DNA of 15,435 nt from Planctomycetia bacterium (GCA_009926295.1 RFPF01000048.1:1-15435); one strand, 5' to 3'. Positions 1 through 7,153 are shown, numbered from the stretch's first letter. Numbers and translations are program-made. The notes: generated from the sequence alone by a model not told the origin.

Positions 1-2
1 TC

Positions 3-1013
3 CCTTGCCTGGTCGCCCGCGGCGCGGAGGAGCCGACTGCCGCTCCCGCCACGGCCCGGCCGACGCTGCATGCCTACGACGATTACGGCTGGCTTCGCGG
101 CTTCGGCATCGTGCCGTCGTGGGCGGCCCGCATCGAGGATGCCTGGTGGTTCTACGACGGGTCGCGGATGCGCGAGGAGGTGGCGCTCACGAAGCAGGTG
201 CATGCCAACTGCATTCGGCTGTGGATCGAGTTCACGGCCTGGATTCGCGACCCGGAGAAGGTGACTGCCAACTTCATGGACGCGGTCGCGGCCATCGCCG
301 AGCAGGGACTGAAGGTGATGCCGTGCCTGTTCAACCGCTGGCACGATTCCAAATTCGACTACGGCGGCACCTACATGGAGAACATCCGCCCCGAGTGGCG
401 GCAGCCCGAGGACTACGTGAAGGCTCTCGTCACGCCGCTCGCGGCCGACGACCGCGTCCTCGCCTGGGATCTGTGCAACGAGCCGCAGGCGGCCGATCTC
501 AAGAGCGGGTTCAACCAGCGGGAGTTCGCCTGGCTGTCCGCGATCGCCGCCACGGTTCGCGGCTGTGGAGCACGGCAGCCGATTCTCGTCGGCACGATGC
601 AGGGAGAGGGGCACATCCGCACCTACGCCCCGCTGGCCGATGTCCTCTGCGCCCATCCCTATCAACACACGGCGGCCAATCTGGCCAAGCAGATCGACCA
701 ATATCAGACAATCAGCCGCGAACTCGGCAAGCCGCTGCTCGTCAACGAGACCATTCCCGGCTGCCTCGACGACGGGAAGCGGGCGGCGGTCGCCCGCTTC
801 TACTGCGAGATGCTCGCCGCCGCCGGATTCGGCTGGATGGGCTGGGTGGTCCGCGAAGGGCTCGCGATCTCGACCCGCCGCGATCGTTACGACGGCAACG
901 GCATCGACGGCCAGGGCTTCCATCCTTTCTTCACGAAGGAGGGAAAGCTCCGCGGAGGCCTCGAGTTTCTCACCGAGCGGCCCGCCGTCCTGGCCCCCTG
1001 GCCGAAATCCTGA
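3..1013 (+). CDS. GH5-like (clan GH-A) glycoside hydrolase, 5' end outside window
   Basis: Probably a secreted glycosidase with a TIM-barrel catalytic domain. The frame is open from the window's left edge, so the true start lies upstream. An internal ATG at 111 would give 300 aa, but sequence before it (YDDYGWLRGFGIVPSW) looks like the conserved N-terminal strand of this fold, so 111 is not the real start. Counting from that ATG, WDLCNEP has the expected acid/base Glu at 124. LLVNET, with Glu at 213 on a late strand, is the expected nucleophile. The Arg and Trp of IRLWIEF and the Asn-Glu pair also fit clan GH-A. The Glu pair and barrel pattern are seen directly; family GH5 rather than another GH-A family is inference, and the substrate is unknown. 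No signal peptide can be judged. It is followed by over 500 bases without an intact gene, and it points the opposite way to the sulfatase operon. Confidence 0.75.
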   Translation, partial: PCLVARGAEEPTAAPATARPTLHAYDDYGWLRGFGIVPSWAARIEDAWWFYDGSRMREEVALTKQVHANCIRLWIEFTAWIRDPEKVTANFMDAVAAIAEQGLKVMPCLFNRWHDSKFDYGGTYMENIRPEWRQPEDYVKALVTPLAADDRVLAWDLCNEPQAADLKSGFNQREFAWLSAIAATVRGCGARQPILVGTMQGEGHIRTYAPLADVLCAHPYQHTAANLAKQIDQYQTISRELGKPLLVNETIPGCLDDGKRAAVARFYCEMLAAAGFGWMGWVVREGLAISTRRDRYDGNGIDGQGFHPFFTKEGKLRGGLEFLTERPAVLAPWPKS

Positions 1014-1281
1014 ACCAAGGGCTCATGGGCCGGCTTTGAGCAGAAGCACGGCCGCGGAAGGACAGGTCGGCCAATGGCACTTCGGCAAGCGACGGCCGAG
1101 CAGGGCGGATCATGAGGAGCGACATCCGAGACCGGTCGGGCTGGATACGGCCCGACCGTGGAGGCGCCGCTGAGCTTGGCCGTGCGCTGCATGTCAGCCG
1201 CTTGGGAGCCGATGCAACAACGCGGGTCATCATGGACAATCGAGGATTGGGGGGCTGTCTTGGGTGAAGCAGCGTCAATGA
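1014..1281. other. Intergenic stretch without a convincing gene
   Basis: Reading all frames, I see no ORF here with a recognisable family pattern or a good ribosome site. Frames that stay open on either strand are rich in Arg, Pro and Ser, as expected for high-GC shadow frames. The only structure I can point to is the palindrome at 1133-1158. Confidence 0.5.
1133..1158. repeat. Perfect 9-bp inverted repeat with 8-nt loop
   Basis: The arms CGGTCGGGC (1133-1141) and GCCCGACCG (1150-1158) are exact reverse complements around an 8-base loop. It lies about 120 bases after the glycoside hydrolase stop. It could form a strong RNA hairpin, but no T-run follows on either strand, so it is not a classical intrinsic terminator. 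It could be a transcript-end stabiliser, a protein-binding palindrome or a REP-like element. I saw no second copy in the window. Confidence 0.5.
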
Positions 1282-1437
1282 CACTCATCGGGTCGGCGGC
1301 GTTGCTATGGCAGGCTGACCGTTGTCGCGCCTTCGCCAGCAGACATTCTCATACCAAAGCTGAAGCGGAATGAACCTCGGGATCGGATGCATGCGGATTG
1401 GGCCAAGCAAGTCGGCATCGCGCGAGGTCTGCCATGA
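1282..1437 (+). pseudogene. Possible C-terminal remnant of an unidentified protein
   Basis: The frame read from 1282 (just after a TGA at 1279) to the TGA at 1435-1437 gives a protein-like stretch containing VVAPSPADILIPKLKRNEPR and then DRMHADWAKQVGIA. It has no start codon or ribosome site. The pattern of a hydrophobic strand, then 'PSPADILIPKL', then a charged helix resembles the C-terminal part of DUF6036/AbiEii-type nucleotidyltransferase-like proteins ('DLLxxKL'). That link is a guess from pattern only. It lies directly upstream of another apparent toxin-antitoxin remnant. Confidence 0.25.
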
Positions 1438-1587
1438 ACAAAACAGAAGGCATGAGAAGACTCTTGTATCAAGACGAGTCTCGTTTGGAGTATGGCCGCC
1501 GATGGGGATGCTTGGGAAGTCGTCGTGGAACCGGATGAACACGAGCAGGTGATTGTCGTAATTACCGCCTATCGGGTGACACAATGA
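1434..1587 (+). pseudogene. Decayed DUF4258-like partner of the DUF2283 gene
   Basis: Two frames joined near 1495-1503 make one plausible C-terminus. The first frame (from ATG 1434) reads RRLLYQDESRLEYGR. After a one-base shift, the other frame reads DGDAWEVVVEPDEHEQ followed by VIVVITAYRVTQ and the TGA at 1585-1587. The stop overlaps the ATG of the DUF2283 gene by four bases (ATGA), the arrangement expected of a two-gene operon. The beta-strand pattern 'W-E-V-V-V-E-P-D ... V-V-I-T-A-Y' resembles the end of DUF4258-family proteins, which are often encoded beside DUF2283 proteins. The N-terminal part of that family is not visible. Seen: the shift and the overlap. Inferred: family and loss of function. 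A sequencing error could explain the shift but not the missing N-terminus. Confidence 0.45.
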
Positions 1588-1853
1588 AGCGGGTCTTTTT
1601 GAAAGTGACGTACCGGCACGGACGTCCGATCGCCGCCTATTTTCAACTGCCGCGGCAGCCCGGCGATTCAGCCGTGCGGACCGACAGGATTGACGACGTG
1701 CTGCTCGTTGACCGTGCCGCCGATGGGCGACCGATCGGTGTCGAAATTACCGATCCTGCCCTGTTCGATCCCGACAAGTTCTTCGCCCTGCTCGAATCGC
1801 TGGGGCAAACCACCGTCGACCGTGACGAATTACGGCCGCTCGTCGCCGCCTGA
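1584..1853 (+). CDS. DUF2283 family protein
   Basis: An 89-residue cytoplasmic protein. The N-terminal two thirds follow the DUF2283 pattern: a first beta strand (FLKVTYRHG), the middle segment RTDRIDDVLLVDRAADGRPI, then the GVEIT strand. A short C-terminal helical tail follows (about 63-89, with FFALLESLGQ). DUF2283 proteins are small and commonly sit next to DUF4258 or other toxin-like genes, where they are thought to act as antitoxins; the biochemical role is not settled. Here the start overlaps the stop of a broken upstream partner (ATGA at 1584-1587), so translation was probably coupled. If the partner is dead, this is an orphan. It converges with the sulfatase gene ending at 1978. Confidence 0.65.
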   Translation: MKRVFLKVTYRHGRPIAAYFQLPRQPGDSAVRTDRIDDVLLVDRAADGRPIGVEITDPALFDPDKFFALLESLGQTTVDRDELRPLVAA

Positions 1854-1914
1854 ATGGGCCCCAGGACGGGAAGGCCTATGACGGAAACGGCTGGGTCGCA
1901 GTTGCCTTGCCAGA

Positions 1915-1964
1915 CGCAGGCGTGGCGCAGCACCGCGCAAACCCGATCACCCACGCAGCCTGCG
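1915..1964 (-). terminator. Imperfect hairpin after the sulfatase stop
   Basis: CGCAGGCGTGG (1915-1925) pairs with CCACGCAGCCTGCG (1951-1964) as 5 plus 6 base pairs around a 3-base bulge, with a 25-base loop. It lies 14 bases beyond the sulfatase stop on the minus strand, and between two convergent genes. There is no U-run, so intrinsic termination is doubtful. Confidence 0.2.
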
Positions 1965-1977
1965 ACGGCGGCGAAAC

Positions 1978-3384
1978 TCACCGTTGTGTTTTCTCGTCGA
2001 GCGCAGGCGGGCGGAGGGTGGCGTTCCACGCGTCCCAAGCGGACTGCAGTCGCTTGACGACGGCGGGGTGCTGCGCGGCGAGGTCGGTGGTTTCGCCGAG
2101 GTCGTTCGCGAGATTGAAGAGCTGCGCCGTGGGAGTCTTGCACTGCACGAGCTTCCAGTCGCCCTCGCGGATCGCGAACAGGTTCCGGTCGGCGTAGCGC
2201 CAGAAGAGCCGCTCGTGCGGCACGCCCTTGGCCTTGCCCGTGAGAAACGGGAGCAGGTTCACGCCGTCGAGTGTCGTGCCCTCCAGCGGTGGCGTGCCTG
2301 CCGCCGCGAGCGCCGTTGCGGCGATGTCGAGGCTGATCACGGGCGGGTCGTAGACCTCGCCGGCGGGCAGCGTGCCCTTCCACGCCATCAGGAACGGCAC
2401 GCGGATGCCACCTTCCCAGACGAGCCCCTTCCGGCCCCGCAGCGGCTCGTTGCGCGACCCGTTGACGTCCCCATCGTTGTCGTGAGCCGCGGGAACTTGC
2501 TTCACGTCACGCCGCGCCGGTTTGGCCTTTCGGCCAGACTGCTGCGCGACCTCCCCGCCATCGATCGGTGCGCCATTGTCGCTCAAGAAGACGACGAGCG
2601 TCCGCTCCTCGAGGCCGAGCGCCCGGAGTTTCTCGAGCACGATCCCGACGCCGGCGTCGAGGTCACGGAGCACGCCGAGGCACTTTGTGCGCGTGGGATC
2701 CTTGGAAGCCGCCTGCATCGCCGTGTCGGACTCGGGCGTGGGGATCACCGGCACGTGCGGCTCGTGCAGGGCGAGGTAGATGAACCACGGCTGCGCCGCA
2801 TGGGCCTCGATGAAGCCAGCCGCCCGGGCTGCGTAGTTTTGGGCATGGTTGCCGCCGGCGGGCTTGAGCGGCACGGGATGGCCCGCCTCATCGGCCTTCG
2901 CGGCCGCAGCGTAGTTACCGTAGCCCCAATGCACGTCAAAACCGTGCCTGGTCGGGTGATGCGATGCGAGATGGTCGCCCAGGTGCCACTTGCCGAAGGC
3001 CGCCGTGGCGTAGCCGGCGGGCTTCAGGTGGTCGGCGAGGGTTTTCGCGCCTGCATCGAACGCGGCCTGCATGCAGCCGTTGTGTTCGTGGCCGAACCGC
3101 TGGTTGTAGATCCCCGTGAGCAGCCCGCAGCGTGAGGGCGAGCATTGGGGGCTGGTGACGTAGCCGTGCGTGAACCGCACGCCCTGCCGGGTGAGCGCGT
3201 CGATATTCGGCATCGACAGGCCCTGGCCGCCCTGGGCCGGGATGTCGGCGTAGCCGAGGTCGTCGGCCATGATCACGAGGACGTTGGGCCGCGGCTGCGC
3301 GGCGTCAGCGGCGTTGATGAGGGGTGCAGCTGCGGTCGCTGTCAAAGCGAGCAGCAATGCTATGAGTGAATGGCGAACGTTCAT
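1978..3384 (-). CDS. Secreted type I (S1) sulfatase
   Basis: A 468-residue sulfate-ester hydrolase that likely removes sulfate from a glycan outside the cytoplasm. Residues 1-26 form a signal peptide (LIALLLALTATAAA). ADDLGYAD holds the metal-binding Asp41-Asp42. CSPSR at 81-85 is the formylglycine motif (C-x-P-S-R), so a formylglycine-generating enzyme must act on Cys81. GKWHLGD (Lys132, His134), LHEPH (about 206-210), SDNGAP (Asp269, Asn270) and GRKGLVWEGGIRVP (Lys319) complete the S1 active site. Between 271 and about 315 there is a charged, Lys/Arg/Asp-rich insertion. It is the last gene of the minus-strand operon, 16 bases after the sialidase-like gene. No good Shine-Dalgarno precedes the ATG, so it may depend on the upstream gene. 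Subfamily and substrate cannot be read by eye. Confidence 0.9.
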   Translation of the reverse strand: MNVRHSLIALLLALTATAAAPLINAADAAQPRPNVLVIMADDLGYADIPAQGGQGLSMPNIDALTRQGVRFTHGYVTSPQCSPSRCGLLTGIYNQRFGHEHNGCMQAAFDAGAKTLADHLKPAGYATAAFGKWHLGDHLASHHPTRHGFDVHWGYGNYAAAAKADEAGHPVPLKPAGGNHAQNYAARAAGFIEAHAAQPWFIYLALHEPHVPVIPTPESDTAMQAASKDPTRTKCLGVLRDLDAGVGIVLEKLRALGLEERTLVVFLSDNGAPIDGGEVAQQSGRKAKPARRDVKQVPAAHDNDGDVNGSRNEPLRGRKGLVWEGGIRVPFLMAWKGTLPAGEVYDPPVISLDIAATALAAAGTPPLEGTTLDGVNLLPFLTGKAKGVPHERLFWRYADRNLFAIREGDWKLVQCKTPTAQLFNLANDLGETTDLAAQHPAVVKRLQSAWDAWNATLRPPALDEKTQR

Positions 3385-3400
3385 AAAGCGAGCAGGAAGG

Positions 3401-4993
3401 CTAAGGAAAAAACACGGGCACGGCCCACTTGCCGATGAGGATCGTCTCGCCGACGGTGCAGTCTTTTTGAAACAGCGTGCAGAAGTTGGCGGGTGAGTCG
3501 GGATGGAAGAGCGGCACCTCCGGCAGGGCGACTTTCTCGAAGCCCTGGTCCATCAAGGGCTGCGCGACTGTGTCGCGGTTGCGGTCGAGCACCGGCGTAA
3601 GGAAGAAGACCGTGCCGGGCCGCTCGACCGTGAGCGTCTTCTGGCCGTTCATCGCCACGGGCAGGAAATGCGCCCCCATGAGCAGAGGCGGCAGCGTGGA
3701 AGCGATGTAGTCGCGGTCGGTGAAGAGTTTCTCGCCGGCGACCAACGGCCGGGCGGATGCCTCTGGAGCCGCAAGCGTGCCGGGCTTCGCCTTCCGGAGT
3801 GGCTTTCCGTCGGCATTCGCGGCTACGGCGGCCTTCGATGGCGCCGTCTTCTCCAGGCCGCCACTGGCCTTGCTGACGAGCTCTCGAAGTTTCACATCCC
3901 CGCTCACGTTCTTTCCGGCTGCCACATCCTCCTCGCGGAACGTCGCCATCAAGATATTGCGGTCCGTGACACGGTTGTAGTCGTAGATCATCCGGATCAG
4001 GCCGTCGGGTGTCTCTTGGCCATCGGGATACGACACCCCCAGCCGTTCGTCGAGCATCAGCCCGCCCGTCCACGTGAGGCCGTCGTCAGCCGAAACATAC
4101 GCCGTGAGATGGGATCGGCTGGTGCGGGCATCGAGCGGGCCGTGCTTCACGAGCAGCAGATTTCCCGACGAGAGCCGGGAGATGAAGAACCGCGCTGGCG
4201 TATGCAGGATGCCGGAGGGTTTCAGGTTGAGCCACGTCTTTCCGCGGTCGGTCGAAACGCTCTCGCCGATGCCATACGTCGTGCGGGCAAGCAGCCAGAG
4301 CGAGCCGTCCTTCCGCTCGACGATCATGTGCTCGTCGAACTGGCGGACATCGGCCGGCACGTTGCAGGCCCCGCGTCGGGTCCAGGTGCGCCCAGCATCG
4401 GGCGAGACGACGCACTGGGCGCTTTCGTCGTGTTCCTTCCAACGAGAGATGGGCAGCACCCACTCGCCAGAGGAGAGTACGAGCGGCTTGCACATCATCA
4501 CGCCGTCGCCGATGCGGCGCGGCTGCGACCAAGCCGGCCGGGCGTCGTCGGGCGTGGCCGTCTCGATGCACCACACGCCGAGTTCCGTGTCGCGCCTGCC
4601 CTTTTCCATCTGGGCCCAGAAGAAAAACAGCCGGCCATCGGGCGACATCCACAGCTCCGGATCGAAGGTCCGCACCTTTCCGCCGCCGTCGGGATCGACC
4701 GTGAGCACCTCCTGCCAGGTCGAGCCGCCGTCGCCGCTCGTGGACAGCACGACGTAGTTGTTGAGATCCTCCGCAGGCGTCACACCGGCATACCACGTGG
4801 CCCAGAGCCGGCCGCCCGGAGCGACGGCGAGGCTCGGGATGCCCGCGAAGGCCCGATTCGTCGCGGCCTGCTCAGGCTGCGGCGGGCCTACGTGCCGCGG
4901 CGGCTCGAGCGACGCATGGTCCGCGGCACGCGTCACCATCGGGGACGCCATCGCCATAGCGATCCCTGCGATCACAATGCTGCGTTTCATCAT
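3401..4993 (-). CDS. Sialidase-like Asp-box (BNR) propeller protein with extra C-terminal domain
   Basis: A 530-residue exported protein with signal peptide at 1-23. Residues about 45-375 form a beta-propeller of the BNR_2 (sialidase-like) type with four Asp boxes (S-x-D-x-G-x-T-W): 86-93, 197-204, 247-254 and 301-308. Conserved blocks SGNLLLVKHG (276-285) and LDERLGVSYPDG (314-325) recur in the 784-residue protein of the next operon. True GH33 sialidases have F/Y-R-I-P near the start; here it reads GIPSLAV (51-57) without the Arg, so sialidase activity is doubtful. After a linker (about 378-410) comes a compact C-terminal domain from LFTDRDY to the end, which I do not recognise. Two ATGs lie in tandem; GGAG at 4997-5000 fits the second (4990) better. 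It begins 21 bases after the beta-helix gene and precedes the sulfatase. Confidence 0.8.
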   Translation of the reverse strand: MMKRSIVIAGIAMAMASPMVTRAADHASLEPPRHVGPPQPEQAATNRAFAGIPSLAVAPGGRLWATWYAGVTPAEDLNNYVVLSTSGDGGSTWQEVLTVDPDGGGKVRTFDPELWMSPDGRLFFFWAQMEKGRRDTELGVWCIETATPDDARPAWSQPRRIGDGVMMCKPLVLSSGEWVLPISRWKEHDESAQCVVSPDAGRTWTRRGACNVPADVRQFDEHMIVERKDGSLWLLARTTYGIGESVSTDRGKTWLNLKPSGILHTPARFFISRLSSGNLLLVKHGPLDARTSRSHLTAYVSADDGLTWTGGLMLDERLGVSYPDGQETPDGLIRMIYDYNRVTDRNILMATFREEDVAAGKNVSGDVKLRELVSKASGGLEKTAPSKAAVAANADGKPLRKAKPGTLAAPEASARPLVAGEKLFTDRDYIASTLPPLLMGAHFLPVAMNGQKTLTVERPGTVFFLTPVLDRNRDTVAQPLMDQGFEKVALPEVPLFHPDSPANFCTLFQKDCTVGETILIGKWAVPVFFP

Positions 4994-5014
4994 TTTCTCC
5001 AGGCATCCATGCGG

Positions 5015-6157
5015 CTACTGCTTTCCCGCGGGCTCGGGCTGCACGACCCGCACCGAAGCGTCGCACGATGAATGGATCGACACGGGCCTGCGGGCCACGG
5101 GCCCGGTGGCGATCGAGTTGTCGACGAGCGACACGTTGCGAGCCATGGCGATGATCACGGCGGCGTCCGGGACGATCCCGAATTTTTTCCCCGCGGCAAA
5201 CGCGCTGCCGCGCAGAAACGCTGGCCCGATCGTGTTGCCACGGACGAGCACGCCGTCGGCGTTCGTGATCTGGAGCGCCGCGGAGTAGGAATCGTCGATC
5301 GTGTTACCCTCGATGAGGATGTTGCGATTCTCGAACGTCGGGAGGAGGCCCGGTGCCTCGAGCGGGTGGGTGCAGCCGACGTACACCGTCGCAAAGACCT
5401 CCGACTCCGCGAAAAAATGGTTGGCCGCCATGCCGCAGCCGCGGAACTGGTTGCCGCGGATCGTGACATTCTCCGCGAAGCTCGATTCCGACCAGTAGCC
5501 GATGTCGGAGCCGACGTGGATCGCCGCCGCGTTGGTCCGGCTGAAGGTGTTGTTTTCGATGAGAGCGTCGGGGGCCTTCACCATCACGCGTCCCCCGCCA
5601 TGAAACGACGAGTTCTGGATCACGATTCCGGCGCCGGTGCGGGTCCGACTCGACACCGCGTCGCCGACGGAACAATCGAGGTCGCGGTCGAGCGTGACTT
5701 CGTACACCAGCTTCACCGTTGCGGGCGATTTCCGCCGCCACACGGTCTCGATCGCCGCCTCGAGACCGGCCGACGACCTGACTTTCTTTTCCACGACCAC
5801 GGCCCGCCCCTTGCTGGCGCATGTTTCCCCGTCGAAGGCGTCGATCGTGTCGCCGGCCTCGAGCCCCAGGTCGCTACGCGGCGAGAGGGCGAGCGTCCGC
5901 GGGCCGAGCCGCTCCACCACGTAGCAGTAGTTGCCGTGGACGTTCACCGGGTCGTCAGCCGTGAGCCGGTAGACGCAGTCGGTGATCGTGGGCCCGCGCA
6001 CGACCGAATTGAAATGGGTGCCGTCGGCGTTCGTGCAGCAGAGCCTGGGCCGATCGGCTCCCGGAGGAGGCGGGCCGGGCACGAGGTGTACGCGGTCGAG
6101 CACGGTGCCGCCTCCGCCGCCGAGGAACACCATGCCAAAACGGGGCGCAGGATGCAC
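5015..6157 (-). CDS. Right-handed beta-helix protein, C-terminal part of a frameshifted gene
   Basis: This frame encodes the C-terminal about 375 residues of a beta-helix glycan-active enzyme whose start lies in another frame upstream. The apparent start at 6157 (GTG) is not a real start; meaningful sequence joins the upstream frame near 6145. Counting from 6157, TNADGTHF (Asp45) and TADDPVNVHG (Asp68-Asp69) are the conserved acidic pair of such helices. Turn repeats follow: IVIQNSSF, ALIENNTFSR, VTIRGNQFRG, ILIEGNTID, VLVRGNTIG and VSLVDNSI. Together with the N-terminal part, the pattern is close to GH110 alpha-galactosidases, but a GH28-like enzyme or polysaccharide lyase is possible. The stop is 21 bases before the sialidase-like gene. 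Fold: confident. Family and activity: inference. Whether the shift is natural or an error is unknown. Confidence 0.75.
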   Translation of the reverse strand: MHPAPRFGMVFLGGGGGTVLDRVHLVPGPPPPGADRPRLCCTNADGTHFNSVVRGPTITDCVYRLTADDPVNVHGNYCYVVERLGPRTLALSPRSDLGLEAGDTIDAFDGETCASKGRAVVVEKKVRSSAGLEAAIETVWRRKSPATVKLVYEVTLDRDLDCSVGDAVSSRTRTGAGIVIQNSSFHGGGRVMVKAPDALIENNTFSRTNAAAIHVGSDIGYWSESSFAENVTIRGNQFRGCGMAANHFFAESEVFATVYVGCTHPLEAPGLLPTFENRNILIEGNTIDDSYSAALQITNADGVLVRGNTIGPAFLRGSAFAAGKKFGIVPDAAVIIAMARNVSLVDNSIATGPVARRPVSIHSSCDASVRVVQPEPAGKQ

Positions 6158-7062
6158 TGCGAGAAGCTCGCACCCTCGGAGTCACGAACCGCCACGGCCA
6201 CGGGGCCGAAGGCCAGGAGCGTCACCACGTCGCCGACCGCGAGCGGGCGCTGGCCGGGCCCGAGTTCGTTCACGCCCCATGCCATTTCGACTCGGATGAT
6301 CCCGTCGGCAATCACCTCGGCGGCGGTCGGGTGCATCGCGTAACGACCGCCGATCGCAAACGACTCCTGCTCGCGGTCCATCACCTGGAAGCAGCCGCGG
6401 GAGAGCCGGGCGGCGAATGTCGGATCGCAGGGATAGCCTCGATCGACCTCGACGTCGATCGTCTTCCCGTTCCCGTTGATCGCCGCGACCGTCCCCTGCG
6501 TGAACGGCAGCGGGTCGTAGTCGATCGTGAGGTTCGAGATCATCACATTCCGGCATGCTGTGATCTCGAACACCTCGTCCACCGCGGTTTGAACGATCGT
6601 GCAGCCACCTCCGTCGATCCCGAGGTCGTGGCGGCCCTGGATCCCGAGCGGCCTGCCGATGCGATGCCGGCCCGGCGGCAGCTCCACCACCGCCCGCACA
6701 GCCTCGCCGCCGGCCGCCCGCTCCGCGGCCACGCGATCTGCGGCTGCAGCGACCGCCGCCGCAAAGGCGTCTTCGAACGTTTTGCTGGTCTCAAGAAACG
6801 GAGCCAGCGGCACCGCGACACGACGGGCTGGCGGAATCTCGAGCGGCACGACAGTCGCGCCGGTGATGGCCGGCTCCGTGGCCCGCGCCGGGAGGCCGGG
6901 CACGAAAACATGAAAGAGGCAGCCTGCGATCGAACCCAGGATCACGCTCGCCGAGGCAAAAAACCTGTTCACGTCATGGGCCCCGGGCAACCGCTGCCTT
7001 GCCCTTGGGCCGCACCGCGAGCCGAGCGCACAAGCGACCGACGGGTTGATGCAGGATTTCAT
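5944..7062 (-). CDS. Right-handed beta-helix protein, N-terminal part of the same frameshifted gene
   Basis: Residues 1 to about 305 are genuine; after about 6145 this frame runs out of phase to a stop at 5944 and becomes Ser/Arg/Pro-rich. The real sequence has VVELPPGRHRIGRPL, then GIDGGGCTIV, then the strand ISNLTIDYDPLPFTQGTV, typical of GH110-like beta-helix proteins. The start is uncertain. ATG 7062 gives an unusual 30-residue polar N-terminus. GTG at 6972 would give NRFFASASVILGSIAGC, a good signal with a lipobox-like IAGC (Cys18), so it may be a lipoprotein. Alternatively cleavage may follow PARA further on. It is the first gene of a three-gene minus-strand operon, and a promoter-like pair lies at 7127-7153. 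One inserted base, or two deleted, near 6145 would restore a single protein of about 680 residues. Confidence 0.7.
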   Translation of the reverse strand: MKSCINPSVACALGSRCGPRARQRLPGAHDVNRFFASASVILGSIAGCLFHVFVPGLPARATEPAITGATVVPLEIPPARRVAVPLAPFLETSKTFEDAFAAAVAAAADRVAAERAAGGEAVRAVVELPPGRHRIGRPLGIQGRHDLGIDGGGCTIVQTAVDEVFEITACRNVMISNLTIDYDPLPFTQGTVAAINGNGKTIDVEVDRGYPCDPTFAARLSRGCFQVMDREQESFAIGGRYAMHPTAAEVIADGIIRVEMAWGVNELGPGQRPLAVGDVVTLLAFGPVAVAVRDSEGASFSQCILRPVLAWCSSAAEAAPCSTAYTSCPARLLREPIGPGSAARTPTAPISIRSCAGPRSPTASTGSRLTTR

Positions 7063-7126
7063 CGGGGACTTACACCTTCGTTGCCGTCCAGATCACGAAG
7101 CCTGGAGCAGCGCGAAAACGGCAAGT

Positions 7127-7153
7127 GTGATACATCAACTGTGAAGGGTGCAA
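7127..7153 (-). promoter_or_regulatory. Putative promoter of the beta-helix/sialidase-like/sulfatase operon
   Basis: On the minus strand TTGCAC (7148-7153) is followed after 15 bases by TATCAC (7127-7132), about 65 bases before the ATG at 7062. The spacer is short for a sigma-70 promoter. The block GATGTATCA with an upstream TTG at the same distance recurs before the DUF1559 gene (12199-12225), which supports a shared signal. Confidence 0.35.

Noticed and set aside
1021..1041. GCTCA...TGAGC hairpin as terminator of the first gene
   Set aside because: Only five base pairs and no T-run follow; too weak to call.
887..1288. Minus-strand ORFs in the interval after the glycoside hydrolase
   Set aside because: Ser/Arg/Pro-rich products with no recognisable pattern, and they overlap the end of a clear gene.
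3503..5071. Plus-strand ORF of 522 codons opposite the sialidase-like gene
   Set aside because: It is antisense to a gene with clear Asp boxes and a signal peptide, and its product is Arg/Pro/Gly-rich without any family pattern. High GC content keeps such frames open.
6120..6175. Programmed ribosomal frameshift in the beta-helix gene
   Set aside because: No X-XXY-YYZ slippery heptamer or obvious downstream hairpin was seen. Mutation or sequence error is simpler.
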